Shown in pieces: positions 1 to 10,795 of a stretch of 64,000 nt of DNA. Below the pieces are notes generated by a model. It ran no database searches. It saw nothing but the letters and a program-made list of their open reading frames with translations, and had not been told where the DNA came from. Position 1 is the first letter of the stretch; every line of letters begins with the position of its first letter. The position numbers and the translations under genes were made by a program. This stretch comes from Schizosaccharomyces osmophilus (lineage: Eukaryota; Ascomycota; Schizosaccharomycetes; Schizosaccharomycetales; Schizosaccharomycetaceae): contig NC_079239.1 in assembly GCF_027921745.1 (NCBI RefSeq), positions 2,135,501 to 2,199,500 of the forward strand. Reading direction: 5' to 3'.

Positions 1-513
1 AAGACGATTACGTCCGCAAATTATTGATCTAAGAAGACCTGCTTGAGTTTGCTTCTTGACATCGCCTAACTTTTGCAAAGCGCGAGCAATCTTTGAGCCG
101 GCTTCAGGACCTAATCCATTGTTATGCAAATAAAGGTGCTCTAAAGGTGTGTGATTGGAAATAAAATGGATTAAAGGCTCTTGAGCAGTAGGACCAAAAG
201 CATTGTCGCTCAAACGGACAGTTTTTACCTTGGGGCACTGAAGAAGTGCATGTAAAAGGCAACCAAGGGCTTCAGGAATTTCGTCTTTTACACGTCCAGT
301 GAAAATGTCGCTGAACTCTGCAACTTCTAAGTTTTTCTTTTTTACAATAATTTCGGCCAACCATTTAGCTGCCTCAGGTCCAATCGTGTTTCCTGAAAGC
401 ACAATTTCTTTTAGATCATCGTCACTGATGAAGGTAGAGAAGGTGTTTTCTTCGTCTTCTTTAGTGATTTTGTCAAGTTTCAAAGTTTTTCCTTCAATCG
501 AAAAGCGCGACAT
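1..513 (-). CDS. rna1: RanGAP Rna1, N-terminal part (cut by window edge)
   Basis: This is the first 171 codons of the Ran GTPase-activating protein, which stimulates GTP hydrolysis by Ran/Spi1 in the cytoplasm and so sets the direction of nuclear transport. The start ATG at 513-511 opens MSRFSIEG, and leucine-rich-repeat segments follow, including [26 protein letters not shown] and [13 protein letters not shown]. These agree closely with my memory of S. pombe Rna1, which has 386 residues, eleven LRRs and an acidic tail. The reading frame is open to position 1 with no intron, and the remaining LRRs and tail lie outside the window. It is divergent from gmh3 across a 1.9 kb gap. Confidence 0.96.
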   Translation of the reverse strand, partial: MSRFSIEGKTLKLDKITKEDEENTFSTFISDDDLKEIVLSGNTIGPEAAKWLAEIIVKKKNLEVAEFSDIFTGRVKDEIPEALGCLLHALLQCPKVKTVRLSDNAFGPTAQEPLIHFISNHTPLEHLYLHNNGLGPEAGSKIARALQKLGDVKKQTQAGLLRSIICGRNRL

Positions 514-2455
514 CTTGTTGACCTTTTGCAGAAAAGCTCTTGGCTACGTTGTGGTGGTGTGTACAAGAAGGAGGATGATCTGTGAATTCCTTTGAGACAA
601 GTAAACGAAAGGCAGAAAAGACAGGTATTGATACGGCGTTTAAAAGAAAAGGAAAGAAAAGAAACGCGTTTGAAATGATGGAAGGTATTGGCTGATGCGA
701 CGTCTGTTGGAGAAGATGGACTAAGGTTTCAAAACGTTTGTCAGACAAGAGAGCAATGGGTTAAGGAAAAGGAATGATCTCTTTTCTTGAATCGAAATGC
801 AATACATGTTAATGGAAACCGAGAGCTTGAAGGAATATGTCTGAGATCGATTCTTAAAAACATGCAGTCTTCAGTGATCGCTTGTAAGGATGAAGAAACT
901 TCGAAATTAGAAGTTTTTTTTTACTGAATATCTATGATATTCCAGTTTTACAATGCGGAAATATGAAATGCTCGATGCTTCGATGCCTGGGTTTGCTGTG
1001 CTACACAATGAAAAGGTAGGATCGTAGCTATTTAAGTGGACTTGATTTATGAAAATAAACCTTCAATTCATTTGAGAATTTTTTTCTTCAAATCTCTCCT
1101 TGTTGACTGGTTTTCTCCTTGAAACCATGAAGGAGAATCGCATATCTAAAGCCTTTTAAGCAAAGACAGCATTATTTCTTGCTCGACAGCTATATACTTT
1201 AATAATGAAAGATTGAATGGAAAAGGTTATGTGTTCCCTCAGAAACTCTACTATCTATAATTTACCTAAAGGGAATGGGCAAAGTGGGTTATCCCAAAAT
1301 TTTAAAGTCGGGTTGTTTTTGGAAATTGAATTTTTATTACATTCGAAGTAGACACAACACGAAAAAAGGGCATTAGCATCGGCAACAGCCGCTTCCAATC
1401 CAGTTTCGGTTTCTGCTGTTTGCTTTAGAGAAAGGCTATGCAACTTGCTGTCGAAAATCTTAAATCTTAATCAGATAATAATGATCCTAACAAAAGGAAA
1501 CTGATGAAAGTCTCATTTGAGGGCTGTGATCAGGCAATCGACCTTCCAGTGAAAGGAATACCTGATATGATTCCGCTGGTTTCTGGGTGTTCTCGGGAAT
1601 TGCTATTGACAGTTGCAATTTCTTGCACTAATTCTGTTAGCCTTGAAATAGGCATCAACCAAACGGAGGTTTTACTAATGGACGATTCCTGCTAGAAAGG
1701 AGCCTAGTCAGCCAGCTAGCCTTGATGGCTTAAAAAAAATGATAGGAACTTTTTTTTTCTGGTTTTCTTGTTTAATTTTCATCCATTGTTCCGGAATTAC
1801 TTTTAATTATTCTTTGGTCACTTCTACACTCAACGGCGAACGGGTTTCTAAGGTGTTTTTTGTTTAATCAGATTATATTAATAAGAATTATTTATATATG
1901 AAATACTTGAATTTTGCATTATCTATTTTTACAAAATTCAGACGCTGCAAAGTCTCTACGACAAGCAGCATATATTTAAAACAGACTCATATAATCCTGT
2001 AGATTTTTCCGCAGCATTTATGTACTTTATTGTTTTTTCCAATCGTAGGATTGTGACTGTAAGACAAGTCATTTCCTCATCATCTCTACTCGATTGTACA
2101 TGAGCTCAAAACGAAGCTCTGATTTTCTGACTTGAATTACCATTTATCTCCTCTTTTCTTCTTACAGTAAATTTGTTAAAGCTTTATCGCTGTTGTTTAC
2201 GGTAATCGAATTTCATTCCATTTACTTGGAAGAGACCAACAGTTAACAGCCCTCCAATACACCCTATCCTTTACCTGCTTTTCGTTTCGCAAGGCTTCTC
2301 TTTAATAACTTTTGTTCAGGATTGTAGTAATCCTTAGTTGTTAGAATTGTATTTCTGCCGTTCCTTGTTCTCGTGAAGCACTTTTTTACTTTTCCCTTCA
2401 GGAAAAACTGATATTCTAATTTCTTTGGTTACATCTTCTATGAACGAAATATAAA
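514..2455. other. Intergenic region, rna1/gmh3 divergent promoters
   Basis: This is about 1.9 kb between two divergently transcribed genes, which is long for this window. I see only short chance reading frames (60-84 codons), AT-rich stretches and T/C tracts near 2140-2170. No tRNA, snoRNA or conserved protein was recognised. It must hold both promoters, and a non-coding transcript is possible but not shown. Confidence 0.6.
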
Positions 2456-3457
2456 ATGGCTCAAATCCAATGGCGGTTGTCCAGAATCTGCTTTCTTGTG
2501 TTTGTGGTCTTGTTGGCATTTGTTTTCTATTTTACTATTTTCAGTAATCAATTCACTAGTTCCGATGGATTAAATCAACTGCAAAATTACTTCAGCCAGC
2601 CTTCTAGTACTTCCTACGAAGACTATGTTGTTCCCCTGGATGAACAATTGACTGGAGAGAGCAGAACTTATCATAAAGCTGAATATCGTCCCTCTGACTC
2701 ACAAGAACCAAAATCTCATGAAATTGTGATCCTCCTGGCAAGCGATGGAAAATCCTCAGGTGGAAAAATCCCTCATATGTTTGAGCAATGCATTGAGAAC
2801 CGAATTCATTATGCTCAAGCTCACAATTATGTATTTGAATACGTTAATGTGTCACAGATGAGCGTTCCTCCTGTGTGGGCTAAAATGCCCGCAATTTTGC
2901 AAACTATGATTAAGCACCCAAAAGCAAAATGGATTTGGTGGCTTGATCAAGATGCATTGATTCTCAATACTTCTCTTTCTTTGCAGGAGCACATCCTTTC
3001 TCCACAGAGATTGCAGGATGTTTTGCTTAGAGATACACCATTACGTTCTCCATTTAGCGACGACCTCACACGAAAGACTCCGAAAGAATACTCTTTAGAA
3101 ATGGTTAATACTTTGGGCCTTTTAATTTCCCAAGATTTTGAGGGCTTGAATGCTGGAAGCTTTTTTGTACGCAGATCGCCCATGATGGCCCTCTTCTTGG
3201 ATCTTTGGCATGACAGATCGTTCCGCGAAAACAATATAGCGGACCATGAGCAGGCTCTTCTTGGCTACTTTGTTCGGTATCATCCAGAAATTGCTGCTAT
3301 TATTGGAGTTCTCCCTCAGACGATGATTAATTCTTATCCTGTCGGATGGGAAGTCATGGGTTGGAAGCCTGGTCATTTGGTGATTCATTTAGCTGGTTGT
3401 TGGGTTGAAAATCGTTGCGAGCAACTTTGGAATGAGTATCTTGAGCGGGTATCATAA
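2456..3457 (+). CDS. gmh3: Alpha-1,2-galactosyltransferase (GT34, Gma12/Gmh family)
   Basis: This is a single-exon type II Golgi membrane enzyme of 333 aa that transfers galactose from UDP-galactose to mannan side chains of glycoproteins. Residues about 9-27 form one hydrophobic signal anchor after a short N-terminal cytosolic tail. The GT34 core follows, with [10 protein letters not shown], whose DQD at 164-166 is the metal/UDP-binding DxD motif, and later the conserved [10 protein letters not shown] and HAD/H-x-Q-type segments ([10 protein letters not shown]). S. pombe has several paralogues (gma12, gmh1-6). I assign gmh3 because it lies between rna1 and rer1, as recalled in S. pombe, and because of its length. 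The exact paralogue is an inference from position. Confidence 0.9.
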   Translation: MAQIQWRLSRICFLVFVVLLAFVFYFTIFSNQFTSSDGLNQLQNYFSQPSSTSYEDYVVPLDEQLTGESRTYHKAEYRPSDSQEPKSHEIVILLASDGKSSGGKIPHMFEQCIENRIHYAQAHNYVFEYVNVSQMSVPPVWAKMPAILQTMIKHPKAKWIWWLDQDALILNTSLSLQEHILSPQRLQDVLLRDTPLRSPFSDDLTRKTPKEYSLEMVNTLGLLISQDFEGLNAGSFFVRRSPMMALFLDLWHDRSFRENNIADHEQALLGYFVRYHPEIAAIIGVLPQTMINSYPVGWEVMGWKPGHLVIHLAGCWVENRCEQLWNEYLERVS

Positions 3458-3467
3458 AATCCTGAAT

Positions 3468-3550
3468 TTCACTCCCTTTCTATTTCTTTCGTTGTCTAAT
3501 GCATATGTTTTCACTCCCTTTCTATTTCTTTCGTTGTCTATGCATATGTA
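3468..3550. repeat. Direct tandem duplication of 42 bp, two copies
   Basis: Two near-identical units lie head to tail, at 3468-3509 and 3510-3550. Each begins TTCACTCCCTTTC, continues ATTTCTTTCGTTGTCTA and ends in TGCATATG; the second unit lacks one A. The duplication starts 10 nt after the gmh3 stop codon, so it lies in the 3' UTR. Confidence 0.9.
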
Positions 3551-4291
3551 CCTGACTTTCTTTTCAGATATTTACATATAATTTCCTATAAAGATGAGCT
3601 CGTTATATTTACTATATAAGGATTTATTGCTGTTTATTTTTGCTTGGCTCGTTCTTTCCGCTTAGCGTCATATGTGGCCCTGGTTCCTGAAATAAATCAT
3701 ACTTTGCTGGTGATTATGGTCGCATGCCGAGTAGTTTTTACAATTTTGACTTACGAAAAGAACAAATATTTACGTTACATCTTTGCATCTTACTTTTTAT
3801 GCTCTGGCCTTTTGTATCTAAAGTATGTACACTTTCCCCTTCCCCTTTGACGAATGTGTATTCCTTATACATAGTATTGCGGCTTGACATATGTCTTTCA
3901 CACTGTCCGTTTTCTCCTTTTGTTTTATTTTTTTGCTACCGACTTCATTCTGTAGAATTATTTTTAACGGGTAAATATATTTATATGACTGCAAAACAAA
4001 GACCAATCTATTCCATAAACAGCATTTACTGTAGTAAGTGGTGTCTTGAGTATATTTGAAAAGCTTATGATAGTGACCATTTTGCTTTTCGTTTTTATTC
4101 ATTTTTTTAACAATATATCTGTTTGTTTACTACCCATAGATATGTTGTTTTACGCTAATAAACTTAGTGTATTACAGTGAATTTCAAGGAGACGTTCAGG
4201 TGTTCTCTATACTACAAACAAGTTGGTATTCACCTAAACAAACCTATCTGCAACAAACAGCAGGAAAAGGAGTTTGTATAGAAATTTCGAT
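3551..4291. other. Intergenic region gmh3-rer1
   Basis: About 740 bp lie between two co-oriented genes. It is AT-rich with only chance reading frames, and no RNA gene was recognised. It should hold the gmh3 terminator and the rer1 promoter. Confidence 0.6.
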
Positions 4292-4896
4292 ATGGAGTCA
4301 ATACAAAATGCATTTGAAAATGTACAAGAAAGGAGAAGCGCTTTAGGGAGGGTAAGTTTTGTGGATGAAGTGTTTGGAACAGCAACACTAACTTTGAATA
4401 GCAATACCAGTTCTGGGTGGATCGCACGATTCCATTTACAAACCAAAGATGGATGTCTTTCGCTGGACTTTTAGCATTGTTCGTTATCCGTATTCTGATA
4501 GTTCGTGGTTGGTATATCGTCTGCTATACACTGGGTATATATTTGCTGAATTTATTCTTGCTTTTCTTATCACCCAAGTTTGATCCCAGCCTGGAGCAAG
4601 CCATGCGAGATGAAGAGACAGAAGAAGGAGTTTTGCCTACGACGAATGATGATGAATTCCGTCCGTTTATTCGTCGATTACCAGAATTTAAATTTTGGTA
4701 TTCTAGTACTCGTGCTACCGTTATGGCTTTAACAGCTAGTATGTTGCGAGTCTTTGACATTCCTGTGTTCTGGCCTGTTCTTGTCGTGTACTTTTTTGTC
4801 TTGTCATTCTTTTGCTTCCGCAGACAACTCCAGCACATGTTAAAATACCGCTATGTGCCCTTCGATATTGGTAAGAGACGCTTTGGTTCCCGTTAG
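4292..4896 (+). CDS. rer1: COPI retrieval receptor Rer1
   Basis: Rer1 is a four-span membrane protein that returns escaped ER membrane proteins from the cis-Golgi to the ER. The coding exons are 4292-4351 and 4402-4896, giving 184 aa, the length I recall for S. pombe Rer1. The 50-nt intron starts GTAAG and has a CACTAAC branch followed by TAG. It joins MESIQNAFENVQERRSALGR to QYQFWVDRTIPFTNQRWMSF, the hallmark Rer1 opening. Hydrophobic spans are centred near residues 43, 63, 145 and 160. The ATG at 4292 was chosen because the in-frame codon at 4274 is TTG. The C-terminal KRRFGSR tail is basic, as expected for coatomer binding. Confidence 0.96.
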
Positions 4897-5551
4897 GATG
4901 GGTGTTCCTGAAAGCGCTATGGTTCTTTTTCAAAATTCAAAGCATAGGTCAACATCAGTATGATCTGAATCTTTTTTGTTTTTTTTTCTCTTACACTCAA
5001 TGACTCATGTGTTGATACAGTCTAGGGGATGTTTCTTGGAAACCCTGGATTTCCATGTTGAATAGGTAAAAAATTGGAAAGGCTCTGTGCTAAATATTTA
5101 AAAAAGGCATCCGCAGAAGCAATATTGCTTTCGGAGCAACTACAAGTTGCTTATGGGTTATGGATATCTTGCCAGTTAAGATGAGATTATGAGTTAGGAT
5201 TGTGCATGATATTCTTTTTTCATGAAACCCTCACTACTACCATTTAATTGACGCCCCTTTCTAGAACTTTACGCATTTACTAGACATAATCCACTCGCTA
5301 TATGAATACCTCTTTGTTTTTTCATAATCATATTATATAAATTGATCGTTTTTATTTCTAAATTTCCAGATATTACAGGAGTATCATTTATTAACAGTCA
5401 ACCAATAAAAAGACAAACATTGCAACATTTCCATTCAGGAAGAGAAAGCTAGTTTCCAACTCCTACTTTCCAATTATCATCTATTTAAGCAATCCGTTGG
5501 TAGTAAGTATAACTTTTGTTCATAGTAAAAGCATCGAAATAGTTTGACGCT
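4897..5551. other. Intergenic region between convergent rer1 and ccs1
   Basis: About 655 bp lie between two 3' ends. It is AT-rich with no reading frame of interest and no recognised RNA gene, and should contain both terminators. Confidence 0.6.
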
Positions 5552-6376
5552 TTAACAGCAGCATTTCTTTTTTGGAACTTCTTTTTTGCAGCAAGACGCT
5601 TCCGAGGAAGACACGTTGGATTCAGCATGCTCCTCCCACAAGCTCTTACCAGAGCAAGCGCAAATGATTTTTGTATTTTGACCGACACCAGCGCTACGAG
5701 ATATAATTCCCAAGACACCATTGGAAGAATCGTTGGTGGCTTTTAATACGAATGCATGACCAATCCAATCTTGCAGGGTACCATTGACTTCTTGAGAAAA
5801 AGCAATTTTTCCAGCATCATTAGAAGAGATGGATGCAAGGGAAGCAAAGGCTCCGCCAACAGATTTTAGTCCACGAGAGATGTCTCCCGAAACAGCAACT
5901 TCAGCGACGTATTCGGTATTGGGTTCTACTTGGGTTGCAACCAAGTCCAAGTAAACTCGGTTCTCTGTAGGAATAAATCTGCATAAACCATGGACTTTTG
6001 GAACTGAAGATAGGTCTTCTGTATTGTCATAGAGAATACAGACTCCCGACTCTTCTTGGGAACTAGCACCGCGAATCAGGATTGGCTTGGAAGTAGCTGT
6101 TTCTAGATGATGAAGAATTTCAGAAGGTGGAACTATAAAACAACAAGGTTAGAGCCAAATATAAATCTCAGGAATCCAGTCTTACGTGAACTTTTCACAA
6201 TTAATTGACCGATCGTGTCGTCCCATTCATAATCGTCAATTTGCAAATTCTTGCATTCTTCTTGAACCGCATTTCTTGCTTCGACAGTGCAATCTTTTAC
6301 CAAAAATTCTACCTAGAATTCACCAAGTTAGAGGATGATACACGTTTTACAGCACCTATGCACCTACTTGCACCAT
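5552..6376 (-). CDS. ccs1: Copper chaperone for Cu/Zn superoxide dismutase, Ccs1
   Basis: Ccs1 loads copper into Sod1 and forms its disulfide in the cytosol. Exons are 6368-6376 (only three codons), 6186-6312 and 5552-6132, giving 238 aa; the introns are 55 and 53 nt with CTAAC branches. The N-terminal ferredoxin-like domain (MVQVEFLVKDC) lacks the MxCxxC copper motif of most Atx1-like domains. The central SOD-like domain contains ISGD-type and NDSSNGVLGIISRSAGVGQN segments. The catalytic CxC is visible as ICACSGKS. The C-terminal Cys cluster (EASCCKKEVPKKKCCC) is short: S. pombe Ccs1, about 297 aa by memory, has a long repeated CC-rich tail. The first exon boundary is inferred from phase. 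Confidence 0.92.
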
Positions 6377-7102
6377 GATGACTCTTTGACGACAAATTTC
6401 CTGAAACTCGTTGACAGGCTTAATGGAAAAGAAAATCAGCCTACAGAGGTTGCTTCTTTGAGTATGGCAATGGTGAAGTGATCAACTTTGCATGAGTCGT
6501 ATGAATCATCACACTACTTAAGGAAATCTTATTAAGCATCATACAAACGAGGAATCGATATTCATGGGAATCAGCGTTTTTGAAAAGAGAGCGATGAGCG
6601 TGTTTCTCAAGGTTAAATCTGTTTGTGGAACAATACATTTCAACAAAGTACCTATATTAAAAAGTTTGGCAGATTCTCGGCACATCCACAAAACAGAATA
6701 TTTCTACGATAAATCGATTGGTGTTATGGAATCCACTGACGAAAAAAAGAATTACAACACAATTCCTTTTTTCTTCTTTTAGGAGTTGTTCTTCTAGTTT
6801 TCTTTCGCCATCATGAGCTTTAGAAATAGCTTGCAAACAAATCATAAAAACAAACAAAATCATAAAAATTGTTACCTATAAAGTTACGATTTCTATGTAC
6901 AGTAATAATTCGTTATAACGATATGTATCGAAAATAGTCGAAGCTTTTCCAATATGCAGAGTACAGCATCTTGACGTTATACATATGATTTGAACATGAG
7001 AACAGAACTAAACATATATATATACGTACAAGAGGAATCGGTGCCTAGAACTTACCAATAACAAACAACGGAAATCACAGTAAGAAACAAAGCATATCAA
7101 AA
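6377..7102. other. Divergent promoter region ccs1/sdj1
   Basis: About 725 bp without a credible gene. Features seen are TGACGT (6972-6977), which matches the core of the Atf1/Pcr1 CRE site, and a TATA-rich run at about 7012-7024 that lies roughly 80-90 nt upstream of the sdj1 ATG. Both are sequence matches only. Confidence 0.5.
7012..7024 (+). promoter_or_regulatory. Probable TATA element of sdj1
   Basis: An alternating TA run, ACATATATATATACG, sits about 80-90 nt upstream of the sdj1 start, at a usual fission yeast TATA-to-ATG distance. A CRE-like TGACGT lies 35-40 nt further upstream. Confidence 0.5.
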
Positions 7103-7711
7103 ATGGTGAACGTTTGTCTTTTTGTAGCTGATGGAAACGACGAAATTGAGTTTTCAGCTCCCTGGGGTGTTTTCACCAGAGCTCAAATTCCTATCGACAG
7201 CGTCTATGTAGGTGAAAACCCAGAGAAGCTCGTCACAATGTCCCGTGGCATCCAGCTTTACGCAAAGCGCTCTTTGAAGGAGTTTAAGAGCGTCGAAGAT
7301 TTTGCTTCTCACTACGACGTCGTCATCATTCCCGGTGGTTTGAAGGGTGCAAAGACCCTTTCCAGCGACGAATTTGTAAAGAAGGTCGTCAGCTCCTATT
7401 GGAAGAAGGCCGGCAAGGTCATCGGTATGATTTGTGCCGGTACTTTAACCGCCAAGACGACTGGTCTTTCAGCTAGTGAAATCACTGGCCATCCTTCCGT
7501 TCGTAAAGATTTGGAAGAAGCCGGTTTCCGCTATGTCCCACAACCAGTTGTTGTTGAAAACAACTTGGTCACTTCCATGGGCCCCGGAACCGCTATTCTT
7601 TGGGCTTTGAAGTTGTTGGAGCAAGTAACTACTAAGGAAACCTATGACACCGTGTATCAAGCTCTTAGCATGCCCGAGAAGCAAATTGTTTATGCAGCTA
7701 ACCGGGAATAA
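7103..7711 (+). CDS. sdj1: DJ-1/PARK7-family protein
   Basis: This single-exon protein of 202 aa has the DJ-1/PfpI fold, a family active as glyoxalase III or deglycase and in oxidative-stress protection. The nucleophile elbow GMICAGT places the reactive cysteine at residue 111, and the partner glutamate in DEIEF is residue 16. Both match the positions I recall for the S. pombe structure. YDVVIIPGGLKGA is the conserved second-strand motif and GPGTAI the later His/Gly segment. It is convergent with the next gene, with only 15 bp between the two stop codons. Confidence 0.94.
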   Translation: MVNVCLFVADGNDEIEFSAPWGVFTRAQIPIDSVYVGENPEKLVTMSRGIQLYAKRSLKEFKSVEDFASHYDVVIIPGGLKGAKTLSSDEFVKKVVSSYWKKAGKVIGMICAGTLTAKTTGLSASEITGHPSVRKDLEEAGFRYVPQPVVVENNLVTSMGPGTAILWALKLLEQVTTKETYDTVYQALSMPEKQIVYAANRE

Positions 7712-7726
7712 ATGAATTTATGAAGT

Positions 7727-8414
7727 TTAGTTTCGTTTGGAATAGGGCTCCATCCTCGAAGAAGGATGTGTATTTTGATGGTGGTTGGTAGTAGAGGAGC
7801 TCGTCTGTGTGATGGGAGCTGCAGAAGAAGCCATGAGTTCTGCTGCTGCTGTCGCCTGATTTGACGACTTTGATGAACGCTTTTCTTTTTTCTTTTTGAT
7901 GACCCGATTCCCATGGTGTTTAGTCCTAGAATACAATGAGTTACGAACCTTGGAATCTAAAGTTTTGTCGCTGACATCCGCTGGTGTAACATCAGAGTTT
8001 GCACGACTACAAGTAGTGTTAGTAAATTGTGGTACAGGAAAAAGTACAAGTAGCTTTCTCTCCAGGTAACTTGGAGATTCTGAATCTGTCTTTTCAACTT
8101 TCATACCTTAGTTTGACGGGACGACTCCCAATGTACTTCCCATTCTTCTCTCTCCAAGCTCGTAGAAAGTGATCTGGGTCTTGAAAAGAAACAAAGCCAA
8201 AGCCGCGTGTTTTTCCTTCACGATCACGGACAACCTTTGTTTTCGCTAGTGAAGGGTATTCAACGAATGCATTTCTCAAAATATCGTCTGTAACGTCGTT
8301 TCCTAGATTTCCTACAAAAAGGCGAAAGTGATTTGGATCCCATTCGAGTAACGAAGGATCTTCCCAGACCTGGCCACCAGACTTTCTTACGACCGTTGTT
8401 TTAACGCGTGACAT
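7727..8414 (-). CDS. RRM RNA-binding protein, RBM42-like
   Basis: The predicted 195-aa protein has one RNA-recognition motif. Exons are 8107-8414 and 7727-8006 with a 100-nt intron (GTATGA donor, TTACTAACAC branch, TGTAG acceptor). RNP2 reads LFVGNL and RNP1 reads RGFGFVSF, both well conserved, and VWEDPSLLEW upstream of the RRM is the RBM42 signature. The C-terminus has a Lys-rich IKKKKEKR patch and a low-complexity Ala/Ser/Thr tail. S. pombe SPAC22E12.02 is the positional match. The start at 8414 is the first in-frame ATG; the codon at 8420 is TTG. A splicing-related nuclear role is inferred from the family only. Confidence 0.88.
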
Positions 8415-9072
8415 TTCCAAAAGGCAAGGACAAGGAAGAAAGTAAACGATTCAAGAGAACGGTAGTCTATATTCTTCTACAAAAGGAATTGTATGGTTTA
8501 CAATGGCAAGTCAAAGAAACACAGGGAAACGACTCGTTTGAGATTGTACAAGCTTGGAATCAAAAATCAACAATAAAAATAAAGAAAAGAAGGAACAAAG
8601 TGCTAGTTTCTTGTTAAAAAAGAATTCTTTAGGCGAAACAAAACCAAATCCTTTGTAGTCAATTGTTGGTAGAAGTTGGCAAATAGCGATGGTCCTTTCA
8701 TTGCTGTATTTCATATAGTGTTTTCCCTAGTAGCATCGCGTAAGAAGCCAAGTTTATTCCCTCAAACGAGACGGTTTGCTCTGTTGCTGGTGTATCGATG
8801 AATAAAAGTTTCATTTAAAACAATAAAAACGTTTCTTTTCTCTTTCTTTCATTTTGACTGCAAAAGGTTTGTTTTGGGCTTTAAAATGAAAATTGCGTTT
8901 ACCGAATTGGATGGGCTGCTTTAGTAAACAAATGTGGTTATAAACAAACCATAAAGTGGGCGTTTATAATATAAAGAGACTCAAGAGGACTTCTAATGGA
9001 TTTTATTATTATTTAAATTTTTGTTTTATAAGCTTCTTATTAGTTACAACGTGGTTCTTATATTTAAATGCA
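8415..9072. other. Intergenic region at the left edge of the accessory segment
   Basis: About 660 bp holding the promoter of the RBM42-like gene. No gene or RNA was recognised. It ends where LTR-like sequence begins at 9073. Confidence 0.55.
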
Positions 9073-10320
9073 TGTTACAGGCGAGATCTCACTCGTTATG
9101 AGAAAAAGCATCAGTGGAAAATATGATTACAATTTGAAATAAATTGTAAACAAGGTTAGATGCTTTGATACTACTTGAAATAGATAGTAATAGCTTCCAG
9201 GGATCTGATTCACTAAGCAAGTTGTATAGAAGCATAGACAATTCATTCAGCTAGATCAGTCAATTCTTCAAGTTGGAAGATTTGAGCTTTGACGTTTGAC
9301 AGTTTCGTATGGTATAAACAGTAATAAAGCAAAGGCTTTTGGTTGTTGTCGACGTCTAATATACGGTCGATAGTTATGTTTGCTAGAAAGTTGTTTGCAT
9401 GTGAGTCTGCGTTGTATGATTCGAGTTCAGACACATGAAATGATACAGGATACCTTCTGCATATTTCGCGAGGAAAATTCAAAGTATAGTTGTGTTCTGC
9501 AACTTTCTTTTTATATTTCAAATGGTCCGACAAACGTTGGCCCCAGTTTGTTGTTTTGGTGAAAGAAACTTACTTTACCATTTTTAATAAGTACTTGGTC
9601 ACCGGGCTTGGATATTAGAGGTAGCTCTGTCTTGAGATTGTAGTATGTTGAATAGCGTTCATTTGCTTTTCTTATGTGATTTCTGATCTCATGAACAGGT
9701 TCTGTCTGCGAGAACAAAAAGGATGTTCCAAGATCGTCTACTATTTGCATTTCCAATTCAGTAAAAGTTATATACCAAATGCGGCCTTTACTGGGCTTAC
9801 TTTGGTAGCGCTATGTTCAGCAGAGTTGTAACATAATTGTGCCCTCTTCAAATAAGCGGCCCAATTTTCCTAGTTTAGGTGCATATATTTAAGGAAGTCT
9901 TTTGTTCATCGCCTTTTTGAATTTTAGGCAAATGATATGCTTCTTTTAGATCGTACTGAGAACCTTGACTCCATCGTCTTCAAAGTCGTCGTCGACGCTA
10001 TTGACTTCGATGCGAAGAATTTGTGGATTGTACATAGCGTGCACTCCTTTCTTTAGTATAGAGCAATATTTCGAGTTGTAATGTTGACGCAGGTGGTCAT
10101 TGATATCTGCGACATGGATTCTATGATCGTCCAGTTTAGATATTATTCCTGCGAAAGAGTCATCGATTACTATTTTATACTGTTTCCTACATCTCTAGTA
10201 TACTCTCTGGTCTGTAAAGCAGATTGTATATCTCCCATAGACAAGTCACCTCGCTGTGGTTTTCCAACAGCGTCGATGTTGTCCAGTCATCGATAATGAG
10301 ATTCAGCCATAGTGCCTAGC
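9073..10320 (-). mobile_element. Fossil Tf-like (Ty3/Metaviridae) LTR retrotransposon: pol 3' end and LTR part
   Basis: The minus strand carries a remnant of a chromodomain-type Ty3/gypsy (Tf-like) element. Recognisable parts are the C-terminal end of integrase, including a KPGDQVLIKNGK stretch and the GPY/F-type LGPTFVGPFEI, then a chromodomain-like tail, then LTR-like sequence (9073 to about 9292). The tail codons run directly into the LTR-like part. Degenerate, possibly element-derived sequence continues to about 10320. It is broken, with at least two or three breaks and most of gag, protease, RT and RNase H missing. LTR divergence from the other copies suggests it is old. It is not functional. 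Confidence 0.75.
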
Positions 10321-10396
10321 ACTAATAACAAAGCCGTACTTGTTAGCTAAAAGAAACAAGTACTATGTTGAAAAATATAGAAAGAGCAACGCTTCC

Positions 10397-10792
10397 TGTC
10401 ATAATCCACATACGATATTACTAATGTCTTGAAACAATTATCAAATTGTAGTAAAATAAGACAAAAGAGTCTTTTATTACAAAATGTAAACAACGGAAGT
10501 TTTTAATAAAGAAGCATTATCAGAAAAGGCAATGTTACTACTTTAGATGATATATATATATCTCCAGTTGGGAGTACGATTTTTCAAATTGGAAGATTTG
10601 ACTGATCTAGCTAAATAAATTGTTCTTACAACTTGCTTAGTGAATCAGATCCCTGGAAGCTATTACTATTCTTTCCTTCCTAGAGTACAAAAGCATCTAA
10701 TTGAAAGCCAAATGCACAATTAACTGAATTGTTATTACATATTTGCTTCCTTGTGTAGTTAGTAAGTGTTAGTAGTCGACTACTACTAGACA
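10397..10792 (+). mobile_element. Solo LTR of the Tf-like family, plus orientation
   Basis: The copy starts TGTCATAATCC and ends in AGACA, is about 396 bp long, and shares the family core TGACTGATCTAGCTAAATAA and GTGAATCAGATCCCTGGAAG. Its orientation is opposite to the other three copies, so it is a separate insertion and not the partner of the pol remnant. A TATA-like run lies upstream of the core. No target-site duplication was found by eye, which suggests an old or rearranged copy. Confidence 0.75.
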
Positions 10793-10795
10793 AAA

